Assembly (NCBI GenBank): GCA_004352715.1
Contig: SCFE01000052.1
Span: 1,280,606 to 1,344,605 of the forward strand
Direction: 5' to 3'
Origin: Hofstenia miamia
Lineage: Eukaryota > Xenacoelomorpha > Acoela
Length of the DNA stretch: 64,000 nucleotides
The translations under genes and the position numbers were made by a program. The notes beneath the pieces were generated by a model that did no database searches, was not told the DNA's origin, and was given only the letters and a program-made list of their open reading frames with translations. Each line of letters opens with the position of its first letter. Within the stretch, counting starts at the first letter, position 1. Positions 1-14,100 of the stretch are shown one piece after another.

Positions 1-209
1 AAAAATATAAATATTCAATATGCTACATTAGACAAATTAATGTATTCAAATTGAATTCGAAGAAATTCAAATTCAATAATAAATAATCCGAACTAGAAAA
101 TCATCAAGATCTTGTTATCATTACCTGTAGAGAAATGTATAATGATTCGAAATTTAATCAAACCTAAAATGAAAAATATGTAGAAATTTAAAAGCTTTAG
201 TACCCCCCT

Positions 210-860
210 TCAGACATTTCTTGATTTTTGTGGTACACCACTAGTATCTGGAAGAAGCTCTGATTTCATGTTGCTATAATAGCCTGTTGAGTTCAAATTG
301 ATAAGAATGATGAAAGTAAACTTACAAAATTATGTATTCAATCTGCTAAATTTTTCTAAAAGAATTTCATCTGGAAGTTTACCGAAGGCTTTACTAAAGT
401 CAATATATTATATCATACATGACGTATTTTCATCAAAATCCGAGTACAATCGATCCATCAATATAAGAAGCCGAGTAACTGTAGATCTTTTTCAAACAAA
501 TTCAAAATGAGAATGCTTTAGTTTTTTTAAAAATTGGATAAAGTTTATCGAAAATAATCCGTTCAACAACTAATGATATTTTACATGAAATTTTAATATG
601 ACGATAAGTTCTAATTATATTTTTGGTCCAGGTTTGGGTAAATGGTAAATATAGGAAGTTTTCCAATATTTCGGGAAAGCACAAGTACTTAAAATATTAT
701 TGGATTGATTCTTTACATACGTAGCCAAACATGAATCATGTTTTCTTAGAAATATTCCTGGAATGTTGTTTGGATCACAGCTTTTTGAATTGCACTTAGA
801 CAAAAGTTTGATAACCTATTTGTTGGTTAATATTACGTCCAAAATATTTGAATTATTAGA
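210..860 (-). pseudogene. Decayed LINE reverse transcriptase fragment
   Basis: Read on the minus strand, several frames together give non-LTR reverse transcriptase blocks. At 803-615 there is a stretch with NNIPGIFLR, FPKYWKTSYIY and KPGPKI, the usual pre-motif-A region of LINE RTs. Further downstream (about 450-360) comes YIDFSKAFGKLPDEIL, which is motif A with its Asp, and then SGVPQ near 240, the motif B core. The frames change between the blocks and are broken by stops, so this is an old 5'- and 3'-truncated copy. The clade cannot be assigned beyond a CR1/jockey-like non-LTR element. Confidence 0.6.
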
Positions 861-1012
861 AAGTTTTATGAAATCATGACAACTCGTTAAAAAGAAGAGA
901 AGAAGTAACGGTTAAATAAATTAGAAATTTCATCTGAAATTGCACAATCTTCATCTAGATACATTTTAAGGCATGGATTTTGGGAAATAAAGAACGAATA
1001 AGTTTGTAACAC

Positions 1013-1014
<2 letters not shown>

Positions 1015-1050
<36 letters not shown>
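1015..1050. repeat. (AT)n microsatellite
   Basis: Uninterrupted AT dinucleotides. It lies between two LINE fragments of opposite orientation. Confidence 0.95.
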
Positions 1051-1052
<2 letters not shown>

Positions 1053-1179
1053 GAAGTATCTGTAAAGCATTCTACATATGTAAGTTAACTGATCAAGTTC
1101 AATAGAATTTGTTGTTTTATAACTTAGTATTTGTAAATTATCTTCAATTTGTTGTAAAGGTGAACAGTATGTGAAATCC

Positions 1180-1976
1180 AAAACAAAATTAAATAATTTG
1201 GATGCATTTTGGACTTTATCAATATCTAGCAGATCTTCAACTATAGAAGCTGTAAAAACAATTATGGCATGATCCGTGAAGGTATCTGATATAAAAATTA
1301 TGTTAAAAATGGAAACTCTTGTATTTAAAAATTGAAATTGTACTGTGAAAATGAAATTATTTATAAAAATGGAAGCGTTTAATATCTTGGAGTGGATAGT
1401 AAACTAACATTCGACAATTTTTTTCCCTAAAAAGACTACTTTATATCATACGAGACATAGGAAATTACATCATACCCTACTGATAATTTCTGTTGTTCTA
1501 AGTAAGTTTAATTATTGCAGTTTTCTCTTTAAAAATCCGTCTAATAAAAAAAACGAACACAACTAACAAAAATGTATAACTGGCAATAAAAACATGAAGA
1601 TATTACAGTCTTAAAAAACACGTATAAAATATTATCTTCATGTAGAAGGCATTGAGTATCGAACATTTTTCCTACTGTATAAATGCATACATAAATTTTC
1701 TGAAAAAGTAAAATAGATAAAAGTCTAAAAACTGAAGTTACTTGTTTTGTTTTACCAATGGAATGACATGCCGGTCTAAATCAAACAACAAAAATAATAT
1801 TTAATATTCAAAATTGTCTTAAAGAATTTAATAAACTACTGAATTTCCAATGCGCAAATGTGCAATTATTGTATACTTTGTTAAAGCTTACTATATAATT
1901 GTTTGTATTTGCTCTTGAGTATTGTATTTAATTATAACAATGTAGAGCTTTGGCTCTTATTATTATTATTATTACC
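1180..1976 (+). mobile_element. LINE 3' end fragment with (ATT)n tail
   Basis: The plus strand holds a badly broken non-LTR RT C-terminus. Recognisable pieces include YLGVDSKLTFDNFF-like text near 1385 (the post-RT YLGV motif) and a downstream region ending in a small hairpin (agagc-tttg-gctct, about 1946-1959) followed directly by an (ATT)n run to 1976. A hairpin and then a short microsatellite is typical of CR1/L2-type 3' ends. No frame remains open. Confidence is moderate because the protein match is short and frameshifted. Confidence 0.5.
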
Positions 1977-3990
1977 ATGATTACTATTATTTACAATTAA
2001 AATTAAAATTACAAGCATGCAAATTTGCTTTATCAAATGACGATGACAGTGACATAAACGCACGACAAAGAAACATTACAAGAAAACTATTTGATCTCGC
2101 CAAAGAAGAACCATGGATTTCTATGACACTACCAGGATGTGAACTGGACTTTTGTTATTGACTAAAGCAGGCTGAATGCAAGTGAGAAAGTTAGGTAAAC
2201 ATGTTTACAGTTTGATAAATTTCACTGTGATTTAGTGTAGGTTCAGCCTGCTTTGGTCACTTACAAAAGGACAGTTCGCATCCAGGTAGTGTTACAGAAA
2301 TCCATGGTAGAACTGACGACCGCAAATTGACTAATTACCAAAAATCAAATAATTAAACAATTAAGAAATAAAAAGTCTGCATTAAGACAGAAAAAGTTGT
2401 TTTTCAATAATAATACAAACGATATTCATAAGGGTCTGGACAAGACTCAAAGGGATTTCAATTGACACTAAGGAGGTAAGTATTGATAACCAAATTACAA
2501 CAGAAAAAAAACAAGAATAGTAGACCACCTAAATAAAACCTTTAAAGAATATGGCAATTTCAATTGTTCCTAATGTAAAAGTAAAAAAAAAATTTAATCA
2601 ATGTCCAGCAAATTCAAATTTGTCTTCTAGAATTGCAAATATTGGTAAATTAGAAACCATAATATAAAATTTAAGCAACAATAAATCCACTGCTTTATTA
2701 TATTTTTAGTAAGCAATTGCTATTAGCATTTAACCAATGTTTAATTTACAACGAATTTCCAGAATTTTTTAAAAATTCCGACATATGTCCTCTATGTAAA
2801 AAGGTGACCCCTTAAACGTAAAAAATTATAGACTCATTTGTATAAGCCATTCTTTTAGTAAATTTTTCGAAAGTTACTAAATAATCAATTAATCGCGAAT
2901 TTTAATCAGAAAACATTCTCTAAAAAAATTAGGTTTTCGCATGTTTTTTAGCAAATAAGATGCAATTTTATTAATATCACAGCACTATAATATCTAATTT
3001 AACCCTAAATATATATAGCTGCGTTTGGGCATATTAAATTACAAGCAAATGTATCATTATTTTGATGACAAATCTATTAATTTAACAATACACTTCCTTA
3101 AAAATCGTCAAAAGCCAGTTATACTTAATGGTAGAAAATCAAAATATATTATTTCTGACCAAGGCGTTCCGCAGGGCACAGTTCTCGGTCCCATTCTATT
3201 TGTATCTAGGTTAATGACATAACGCAAATGGCAAAAAAACAGTAGAATGTGTCAACATGCAGATAATACCTTTCTTAATAAGTACTGATATAAATGCTTT
3301 TAATGTGACTAAAAATCTCCAAAAGGACATCAAAAATTTAACAAATTATTTCTCAAATATTCAATTTAATGTAATTAGAGAAAACACACAATTTATAATA
3401 TTCTTTTCTAAGATATACAGAAATCTCGAAGAAAAATAGAATTTAATATAAATCAGGTACCAATAAAGCAAAGCAAATTTATTTTATACTTAGGTGTTGA
3501 AATTGACAATAATATAAATTTCGAACAATTCTGCTTGACTTAAATTAAGAAAATGGCTTCTGGAGATAGGTATCTTTATCATCTTCGAAATATTTCAAAT
3601 ACATACCACAAATAATTAATAAATGCACTCTGCTTATCGCACTTTCAATACTGTTAATTCCTCTTTACAAATATAAACTCAAAATATCGAATCCTTCTAT
3701 CTAAAACTTTCAATTGGTCTCTTAAACCACATAATTTTGTGCAAAAATACAAACTCTATCTTCTTACTAACGAATTCATATCCATATCTTATCAATATTA
3801 TTAAATTCAAATTTAGTCAACTCGCAACTTCGTTTTTAAAACAATGGATTAAATTAAATGAACGTTTTCAAAAATGTGTATGTTTAGATAAACAACCTTT
3901 CATCACCCAGCAACTAAAAACAAAAATTTAGATCATGAAATTCAAATCGAAAAAAATTAAGAGAAATTCACAAAAAATTGCGAGCATTCA
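1977..3990 (+). pseudogene. Decayed LINE ORF2 (linker, RT, C-terminus)
   Basis: A long run of plus-strand remnants in LINE order. There is a basic linker (about 2040-2110 and 2310-2560), then LKNRQKPVILNG and GVPQGTVLGPILF (3025-3222, RT motif B). Then come QHADNT-like text (3250-3270, the position of motif C), DINAFNVTKNLQKDI and a YLGVEIDN-like piece (about 3490). The C-terminal HLRNIS/NYFL-like region reaches about 3960. Stops and frameshifts are frequent, so the copy is dead. The linker is interrupted at 2110-2308 by a foldback element. Confidence 0.6.
2110..2308. mobile_element. Foldback MITE, 67-bp inverted arms
   Basis: Arms 2110-2176 and 2242-2308 are inverted copies of equal length (67 bp), with about nine mismatches and no gaps, separated by a 65-bp spacer. 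The ends read accatggatttct inward. It interrupts the decayed LINE linker, which supports a later insertion. I could not define a clear target-site duplication, so the superfamily is unassigned. Confidence 0.7.
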
Positions 3991-4385
3991 TATTTAATAA
4001 CACTATACGCATTCGAAAATTTTGCATAGAAATCCAAACACACACAAACACACACTTTATTTATTATATATATTTTATTTTTATTTTGTAAATAGCTTTT
4101 AGCATAAACTGCTAAATATCTTATTTATATAGGTTTGCACTACTTCCTTTCAGAAATACATTTGTTTGATTTTTTATATTAATATTGTTATAATAATTTT
4201 TGTTGAAGGACTTGCAAAATCATTATTAAATTGTTACGTAGATTACTTTTCTGTTCCTGCAGTACCAATAGTTTTAATTTCATTTGAGGCACTACTTACT
4301 GTGCATTTTTTTTATTGTTTACATATAAATATATTTCTATTTCTAAGCTAAAGCGAGAACCTAAATCACGTACATTTTCTTAACA

Positions 4386-4387
<2 letters not shown>

Positions 4388-4441
<54 letters not shown>

Positions 4442-4446
4442 TATAA
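4388..4446. repeat. (AT)n microsatellite
   Basis: An AT dinucleotide array, slightly interrupted at the 3' end. Confidence 0.9.
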
Positions 4447-4449
4447 TGT

Positions 4450-7400
4450 GTATCATACTGAAATTTAATTGCGCTTTTGGAAGGTGTCACTCAAATATTT
4501 TAGATGAAATTTCCAAGGAAATCAACTGATATTGTTGAAGGATTTAATCAACGCATTTAAATATATTAATAGCACGATTTTAATCATATTTAACTACCCT
4601 ATTAAGATTAGCAATATTTATAAAATAACTACTATAAAAATTTGAATAATTCTACCAAAAAATGTTAAAAAATAGAATATTTAAGAAATGAAAAAAGCAA
4701 AATAATTCTTTATGTTAATATAATTTCTAATAAGCAAAAGAAATTCTACACCGTCTTAACCTCTATATATTTTTAATATTTTGAGACAAATATTTTGTTT
4801 TAAATAAGTGTGTAGAGAGTGAGATGTCGTTCACATGCAAAGTTTTTATAAAATTAATGCTGCGTTCTTAATACTATGAGCGTATCAATTCATAATTATC
4901 ATGAATGCAGAAGCTGAACAAATAATACAAATTTCGATTGTTACATCAACTTAAGAGGATAATGAGGCACGGTGGCACTTATTATTGACAAAAGTGATTG
5001 ATTATCTGCAATAAGAATAATTTTTCTTCACATTTTATTTAATTGAAAAAAATATTATTCACATATGAAATGTCTAAAATTTTCATGATGTTAACTTGTA
5101 GAGCACAGTATGGATTCTATTGTAGTGTAAAATATTTGAGATGTTCTTAAAAGTCATATATTGGTGTTTTATGCAGCTAAAATTCCCAACTATACATGTA
5201 ACTACCTTTGTAGTAGCCATCTGAAAGATTTCATGAAATAGTACATTTTTACAGATTTGCTAATGCACAGACCACGCCGTCAGCCACAAATCAGGGCTTT
5301 CAGATAAAATACAAATATTCAAATTTTTAAGTAAATTTCTCAAAGCTTACATGAAATTTAAAGTTTTCCCATGAAAATCTGAAACAAATTCATACCTGAA
5401 GTAAGCCCTGGTTATCAAATTTAGATATATTCTTCCCAAACATATTAATAAAAACATTTTTATTTTATAGAAAAGTCCAAATTGTTGCTGTAATAGGGGC
5501 AGTAGAAGGCTTTCCCGTAGTATATTTTTTGGAAATTTTACAGTTCATTATTTTGTCTAGTTTCTGACAATGTCTTGTAAATATTATCATCTTAATAATA
5601 ACTTAAAAAATTCATCACTAAAAATGATGCGTGCTGGCTTCCCGGAATAGATGATTAGATTTTATATAGCTCTTTTGTTGATCCTTGCAAGGCTTATTGA
5701 CAAGTGCTACTTCATCATTGAAAAAAACGCGTTTATAAAACCGTATGGGCTATTTGGGCGACTTTACAAGGCCTTCGGTCTATGCAATGTCCTGGTCCAT
5801 TTCAACGTTATGTCCCCAAAACCCTCAAGTATAGTAAAAACAGCATGCAGCATTCTTTCTTTTAACTCTTGACCTAAGGGTCTTGCTTTCAAATTCTGAC
5901 CAAATAATGATCTAAGCCCGTCTTCTTACTAAGCAAATGCTGCGACTGATCTCATTTTCGGCATAACTCTAGGATTTGCTTAGTGATTTAAGTTATATGG
6001 TCTAGTGTTCTGCAGAACTACACAGTCTCATGGGACGCGTACTAAGTCAGTGGGATTGGGACAAACATTGCACTGGGATCATAAATTTTAGAGATTTACA
6101 CCACTGATTTTAGGCAAAGTAGATGTGCTTTGAGATCCACGAAGCTATTCGACTGGGAAATTTAATTATATTAAATCGAAGTTCGATCAACAAAAACAAG
6201 GATCACCTTAGTTTTAATCTACCCGCTTCCAGCCCACAAGTCAATAGAAAGCAATTGTGAATAATTGTATTTTCCAAATGGAATGGTACACCATCTCTTA
6301 AACATTCAGAGTCCAAATTCTGCCACTACCAAAAAACCATCTAGGTATATGACACTTTGTTTATTGTTGGCGGATATTTTTCACTTTAATTAGTACCAAT
6401 TAGCTAAAGAATTCCTTTTAGATAGAATTCATGTTCAAAGTTCATTATATAAGTTCAAAAGCGATGTCTTTTAAATATTTTTGTATGACTTCCGATTCCT
6501 TCTTTATTCTTACTGATTAGTCATTTGCGATTATGACCATTTATATTTCGTATTAATAATTTTAACTACAAACACTTATATCATTTTTATATCTAATGCT
6601 AAAAAACGCTATGCGTTGATTAGAATGGAAGATGTTTTGCATTAGGATTTAATAGGTGGTCAATAATGGCGATTGCATTATATTCAGTTTTAATATGGTT
6701 GCAATCACTGCAACGCGATTTATGATCCATGCCTATATTTTTTCACTTCATACCAATCTTAGAGATAATTGTTTGTGATCAGAATCTAACATAAATATGG
6801 TTTCTGATAAAATTATATGTTTACATGATGATATTAGCACCTAAATTTACAGAAATATTTTTCAGAGTTTAATCACATCACCCCTACAGAAAAGGTTATT
6901 GTAAAAATTGAACTAGTCTTCATCTAATCAGACTATTCTATTTATTATGAAAGGTTTCTTAAAATGTCTTTTGCATATACTGTAACTTAACTATGATTAT
7001 ATTTCATTTTCAGATCAATCCCTTTAGCATTCATCATAAATGAAGATATTCCCACAATATAAACTCTGTTAAGATTCAGACATATATGTTATTGTGATTC
7101 TAAAAAAATTTGGATTACATTTCATCAACATTTAGACAAGGAGGGTGCTATTTAAAATAAAAAATTGGGAAATATGCAGGTATATCCATCTGAATGATCA
7201 TTTATGCTTTCATATTACTTTCCTTGTACAGTGGGTTTTGGCATGCCTGATATCACAATTATCACTTTTAAAAAAATTGTTTATCCTTCTCCAAATTTTA
7301 AGAAGGGTAGGAAAGAGATTTGTATTTTACACCCCTCCCGATTTTAACAGCCTTATAGCTACTTCTCAAATTTAAGGAGCCCTGCTTCTAATTATCTGTC

Positions 7401-9880
7401 ATACAGGCCATGATGCCACTTAAATAAACAATATTTTTCCCATATTTTTGTCCTCACATACAAAAGTAAGCTTTGAATGCATATTGCATTCTACAAGGTG
7501 ATATGTAATAAATGTAAATGAAAAATATTGAAAATCAAAATTTGAATGTTATTCCTCACAATTTTCAAAGAAGTCCTGTGATGAAGTCTGGTCAAATGCT
7601 AGCAGAACACAGTTAATGGCCGTTGTTTTTTCTCAAAATGCATTTTGTTTGATACACTGATGCTTCTATTGCGAGATTTAAAAATATGTTTAATCAAACA
7701 GTAATTAAAAACACAATTGAAAATTATGTGTACAATTTAATGTAGCGAAATTTGAATGTTGTTAATCCAATCAATAATGGTAGAAAAAAATTATTTGATT
7801 CTGTTTATTAAAATATCTATACTTTTTTCAATTAATGGATTATATTTCTCAAAAATTACATTTGAAGAACATATACATCAATGTTGTCTTGAAGTGAACA
7901 TCTTTGAAACAGTTGCTTTGTTTGTATCCAATTTATCGTATTTTCTTTCAACTATGCAAACACGGTATGTACTATTCAAGATCCTATTAATACAACTCAA
8001 GTTGAGACTCGAAATTTCGAGTACTCGGAGGACGCTACTATAGATTCCCCAAAATGTCTTAGTTTGCAAAAGGCAACTGCGAATTCCTCGGAAACAGGAA
8101 AAAATATCTTTTACTTTTATTATTGATTATCATTAAAGGGGTAATATATAAAAAAATTCTCACTCTTGCAAGGAAATCACAATGCTGTTTTCAAGTACAT
8201 TTGATGTGGAAATGTATGTTTTCTATTACATCAATTGTGAAAGCAAAAATTCCTGATTATGCACAATATTTTGAAAGGTATTGCGCAGGACAGGATGTCA
8301 TAGAATCTATCTGCTTTCACCACTAAGAGAAGTTGTAACATTAACTGAAACAAATCATAATAAATCTGTTTGTCACTGCTGAAATTTGAATTCAGTCCTT
8401 TATATTTCAAGCAAAAGTAGAATATATTGTAGTTTCACACAACTAAATGCAACACAATTCACAATATTTTGCTATTTTAAGCAATCAAAATCTTTGTTAA
8501 GTTGTAAATTTTGCTGTCATCATATTTGCAAGAGTAATTTAGTTTGTAAGAGATCCCTGTTATAAATTATTCCCAACTATTTTAATATAAACAACATTTC
8601 GACCAATTAAACAATATCCTAACAGTGAATGGTTCATTGAATTATTGCAACTCACTAGCAGTCTAAAAGTGTTATACATTACAAAATGATTCATTACCTC
8701 CTTGCTTCACAATAATTTTTCTAGGCAATTTTATTGATTTTGGAAAATTCAGTTTACGTCTAGTAAAATAGCATTTTACAACATCAAGCGAATTAAAAAT
8801 TATAAATTTAATTTTTCTCGAAATATCTGCATTGATTAGTCATCTCACAATGGCAATTAGCCCTTCAAATGATTGAAAGGTTAAAACTAATGAAAACTTT
8901 CACATGTATTTTTTGCATGTATGTATTAACAAAACAGTGTTCCTTAAGTAACAGATTGTTAAGTATTTGAAAAATTCAAGTAGTCGTTTAAAATGAACCA
9001 ATAGGAAAAATCATCAAGGACCATGTCCTAGAAAATTTTCACTCGATTGCAATGATTTAATGCTATCACCCATGAAAAGTTTAAATTCGAAAGAAATTTA
9101 TAAGTTCAAATATACGTTTATATAACAATGTTAGAACACATTTGAAACTCAATTTTTGATTTGAAATCTTGGAATTATACTTAAGCAAGACTATTGTACT
9201 AATAAATAGATAATCGTATATGCCATCTAGCGACAAAATTTAGTCCAATGAAAACTTCAATTTATAATTATTGTCCAAAAATAGCGGTATTTTAATGCAA
9301 GATATCTCATATTTTATCATCAGGTGATAAAAATATTTACCGATAAATTAAAAAATCTTGGCAAAATAGCAATCTTAGGAACTCAGTATTTATACATGCT
9401 GTAAAAATGCTTTTGATTTGGTCTAATATTTTCAAAACAGTATCATGCGATGTTGTGTGAACTCTTTGAACAGTTTCTTAGGACTTATGCTAAAAATTTT
9501 TCCCATTTACAGATCTGCGATTGGCGTTAATATTGGCACCTTGGCATTAAAATGCCTATGTGGTCAGATTTAGCACCTTCAATCTTTGATCTAATATTAT
9601 TTGCCAACTATGAGCCATAAAGTGATGAAAATCTATGACATTAATGTATTTTGCAAAGTTTCTTGTCAGAAGTGATCAAGCTAACGATTTCACTGCAAGG
9701 TTCAGATAAAAAACTTGTTTTTCTTGTAGTCTTTCAAAGATACAAATAGATTTTCACTCAACATGTTTTCAAACTTTGCGGCATATTATTGCTGAAATTT
9801 TTACTACATTATTGGAAATTCAAAAATATCAATGTTGATAAGAAAGGTTTAGTTGTTTAATAGATCATATCTTATCCTCC
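4450..9880. other. AT-rich stretch with no gene recognised
   Basis: Open frames here are short (95 codons at most), often lack ATG starts, and show no domain text. Base composition rises locally at about 5640-5990, which may be an old transposon remnant, but no family could be named. Part of this interval may be upstream sequence or introns of unknown genes. Confidence 0.5.
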
Positions 9881-9896
9881 TTCGTTTCATCTATAA

Positions 9897-10264
9897 TAGA
9901 GATGAGCGCGGTACAGGTTTTCCGGTATACCGCAACAATGGCGATTTTTATTTTCGTAGGAAAAGATAGATGTTTCTGAACTGTTTTTTAGGGTTATGAA
10001 TCATTCGTTGAAAAGTTTAAAAACAATTTCTTAGGTATTTTTCATTTCATTAAATTTTATGAAGGTAGTATCAAATCTTCAATGAAATATGTAAAAATTA
10101 GTTTTAATATTTTGTATGTGAAGTCCTTTAGTCTTGCTAAAGAAAGAGTATTTTTCATAATTACTTATAGATGTTATATCCTAAAACAAAACACGTTATC
10201 TACCGATAACCACCGCAATTGTGTAAATCGCTGCCGCAGTATTACCGCACCGCACTCATCTCTA
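9897..10264. mobile_element. hAT-type MITE (tagagatgag ends)
   Basis: The left end reads tagagatgagcgcggtac. The reverse complement of the right end reads tagagatgagtgcggtgc. Both are of the TAGAGATG type common in hAT transposons. The 8 bp outside are atctataa (9889-9896) and atctacac (10265-10272), 6 of 8 identical, as expected for an aged 8-bp hAT target duplication. The inside is non-coding; the open frame across it encodes nothing recognisable. It lies about 0.85 kb upstream of the gene A start codon. Confidence 0.7.
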
Positions 10265-10956
10265 ATCTACACCTATCCTGCACCATCATAATTACAACTT
10301 AAGGATCTTATTGTATAAAGCAGAAAGCTGTACATTAAGTTTGAGATCTCTGCATTATTGTTAAAAAGATATATAGCAGATTTGCATCAAATGGGCCACT
10401 GCCAATGAGCCGGTCTTTTAATCAGAACTGTAGTACCGGAAACCTAATAATTATGAATCACTCGTCAACAACTCTTACGTTTTCTTTGGGCCTCGGATGA
10501 TGGAGCAACAAAAAGAGGATGCATTTCATCAATCAGAATTTACTAATTCTAATTGGTATGTAAATTCTCCACTTTTCAATTATGCAATAACCAAAACATT
10601 ATGGCCTGGCACACACTAACCTTGTTCTTGTCATAATTCAGAGGAATGCCAATATCGCAATAAAAATATTTATTTTACTTATTGGAAGAAGAGCAAATAT
10701 CAGTTTGATATCATTGAAATCTACTGTCATTTATGTGAATTTATAATAAATTTAAGTGCGGACGCTGTACAATTATTAGTGAGATTGTCATTGCTAGTAC
10801 AGGTTGGGCTATTTTGCATAAATCAATATTTAAGAAATTTGCTTAATTTTTTTATCATTGTTTGCAAAAAAGTGTAAAATGTATCAATTTTAATACCATT
10901 GTTAAAATATAATTTTGAATTTCTTTCAGCAGATTTTAAAGTCAACAACTTAAAGC

Positions 10957-11070
10957 ATGATAGAGATGAAAGAAAAATCAAGGAACATTAAATGGAATGG
11001 CTGTGTTGTCAGAGTTTGTCTAGTTATTATATTGCTATTAGCTTCAAGAGTAATACAATGGCCATTCTAG
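10957..11070 (+). CDS. Small upstream ORF, 37 aa, one hydrophobic segment
   Basis: The ORF begins ATGATAGAGATG and encodes a charged N-terminus (MIEMKEKSRNIKW), then a hydrophobic stretch (VVRVCLVIILLLAS) before a TAG. It ends 49 bp before the start codon of gene A. A pyrimidine-rich cag lies just upstream at 10921-10933, so the stretch could be in the 5' leader of gene A, as an upstream ORF or after an acceptor site. Whether it is translated is unknown. Confidence 0.25.
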   Translation: MIEMKEKSRNIKWNGCVVRVCLVIILLLASRVIQWPF

Positions 11071-11119
11071 TGGTAAGTTATCTTATCAACAACAGTTTAT
11101 TGGAGATCAGTAAACAAAC

Positions 11120-14100
11120 ATGTCGACAAGAGTTCAAACAATGTTTAAAATTTGCGTTTTAACTCAACTGCTGTTAACTACAGCAAGTAATGTTAAGTAC
11201 AAAACATTTGGAACAGGTCTAGCAAGTTATGTATTGACGCCATCTAGTGGAGAGCTTGAAGTCTTTAAATACAAAACAGCTCAAAATGCATTTATGACAC
11301 ACTTTTGGACTTCTGGTAGCAGCAACTGTGAAAACGTCATTGTAAGATACTATGTTGACGGAGAAGATACGGCATCAATTGAGTTTAATACCTTAATGAA
11401 AGGACTTGCAGGATATAATGAAATATCAAATTGGGGTACCAGGTGGTTTGGCAAAAACGATCCAGCAGATAAATGTGGATGGTTTAACAACTTTAGAATA
11501 CCTTTCAGACGATCTATCAAGGTAAGCTATTTCTAAATCATTATGTTGGAAATGTTTCTTTATTTAATCATAATCAGTCATAGTTAATAGTAATGAGTCA
11601 TAGAAAATATATGCAATGAATAAGGAAATTTAATGTAAAATTTGGTTGAAATAGCATTTTAATATGAAAAAAGCGAAACAAGAAATTAAGTTCTAGAACC
11701 CAGAGAATTATTAAAGATAGGTGTCTTACAAAAGCAGGAGTTGTAAAATAGGCATTCTAGAATTTTCACAGACTAAGACGCAAGCAGCAATCTCAAAAAC
11801 AGACCAAATATATTCTTTAAATATTATTCTCAATTGTATATTTTGTTTAGTCGCTTTGAGTAATTTCAATAAGAATTTTATAACTTTTAAAATATTGTAA
11901 ATGATCTGTCTTCTAAAACATTATTTTATTAATTGCTATTCTTGAAAATGGTTGTCATACTGTTTAATCAAAACTATGTGCACTTAATAATTTAATTCAT
12001 TTCATCAGTTAATGGGCTGTTCATAATGTTTGACTGCACCTTTTAATTCATTGAATAGTTATTTTTTGGATTTCTTAGTTAAAATATAGACAGTTTTTCA
12101 AAGTTAATCATTCACTCATGTCTTTTGTTGCATCTGATGATCTAATTTTTGTTAAAAATTTTAATTTGGATTATAGGAGGAAAGAAATTTCTGAATTCAC
12201 AACTTCAAGTTTGTTGTGAATTTTCATTTTCAAAGAAATTTGAAATTCTAAGCTCTAAATTTTTAAAGAAATAAATTTTGGCTGATTTTTTTCTTAATCA
12301 GCTACCAACTTAGAGGAAATATCATTTTGGGCAAAAATGCTTATTAGGGGGAATTTGTGATAGCAAAAAATTTTAGCGGACTCAGATGAAAACAAAGAGA
12401 ATAACAATAAAATTTAGGTGGCAAACTTTTGAATAATGGTCCTTAAAATTTTTGTTAATTTGAATTTACTATGATTTTTAATTAATATATAGTTTGCCTT
12501 ACAGTTATGAAAACTTTTTGGAACCGTTATATTCGCAAAATCCTATGTGACCAACTGTAAATAGGAGCTACATGCATACTGAGAATTTTAAAAATTACCT
12601 TACTATATAAAATATTTTCAATGTGGTAAATTTTGAAAAAATTTGTAATCACTGTACACAAATTAATGCTGTTTGGCAGGTGTCACTTTAAAATAATCTT
12701 ACTTCGCTTTCTGCAGATTCTTAGCAATAACGTTTTTGATAAACATTGTTGATCATTTGTTGTTTCTTTTTAAAATAAATTTTATAGTCGAAGTTTATTC
12801 AGCACAAAGCTTGAAACAATTATTTTGAAATTAATATTTTACTTATTAGAGATTACATATACGTTTGTTGAACATGCTTCCTCTACTTTACTTATGAATG
12901 TGAACTTATAACATAATTGTGCAGATTACTATCCAAGCTCTAACTATGCCTGAAGATGACGTTTTCATTATTGTTCGCGGTGTGGAGGGAAGTGATCTTT
13001 ACATTGAAAGTGTTAAACTTCCTTCAAATGCAAAGATGCGGTTGATCAAGCGCAGCGAAATTCTAAAGCCTTTTGAATTTCATCGCTTAGCTGACAGTTC
13101 TAAGTCAGGAATGATATTTCTGGTAAGTGAGATTTGAAAACTATGTTATCTATCGCTATAAACTTGCAATAGTTATTTCTTAGTTTTTGTATAGTAAGCA
13201 ATCTAACAATCAAGTTAAGCCTGTTTTTCAAAGTTGTAAATTATTTTCGACTTTACTGCAGAATTTTTGGGGAGTTGTGAAGATTGCATTCTTACACAGG
13301 GAATGCCTTAAAGATCTATAACTCTAGCAGCTTGAATGAGAGATTTCTGTTTTTGAATATGAGATCTCCCCTTGATCATTTTGGAGTGATTCTCAATAGG
13401 TAAATGTATTCCTTGATTCGTGAGAAATTCTGAATCAAGAGCACTTTCGGCTAGCTTAAAGTTAAGAACCGTTTTGTTTTATTAATCCCTATTAAAATTT
13501 GAAAATTCTTGGATATAATAGGATCGGCTCACAAGTGTTTGCAAATGAGTGGGATTTTAAAGCCTAAGTAGAGGAAACATTAGTCTATTGTGGTATTTTC
13601 GGATTTTTGACATCCTTCTTAGTTCATAAGTTACGAAAGTTGTTTCTATATATATATATATATATATATANNNNNNCTGGCAAATCTTGGATTCGTCACT
13701 AAACATTACTTGATGCCACATCTCATGGGTGTAGTGTTGGTATTGCCTGCAGAAGCACAACCGGTCTTGAATGTTCTTTGAAGACAATCGGGGTTTGGCT
13801 TCCGGTTTCACGATTGAAGGTCAAAGGTAGTATTCAATCGACGCCTAATGGTGCGTGTTGATACATTCTGCACTACCGCACCTAGATTTGCTTTGACTTC
13901 AGAAGATGAAGGGAATGGTTGATTGACGATGTAACGATGAATGAGACGGTCAGTCTGAGGGGTTGTCATTTTGGTCTTCCAGACCGGTTGCGAGACGAAA
14001 AATTTTGATGTTGCTGATAGCGAGTGACACTTCTGGATACCGAAGATACTGACTCGCCCATTCTAACGGCCATAGCGCGATAATTGTACTTCTCCTCGTA

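Noticed and set aside
5640-5990. Less AT-rich patch with a 73-codon frame
   Set aside because: The minus strand gives some helix-turn-helix-like words, but nothing that can be tied to a family.
9490-9790. Mariner-like words on the plus strand (WSDLAPSIFDLILF)
   Set aside because: Resembles the SPDLAPSDxHLF block, but it is short, frame-broken and without a second block or terminal repeats.
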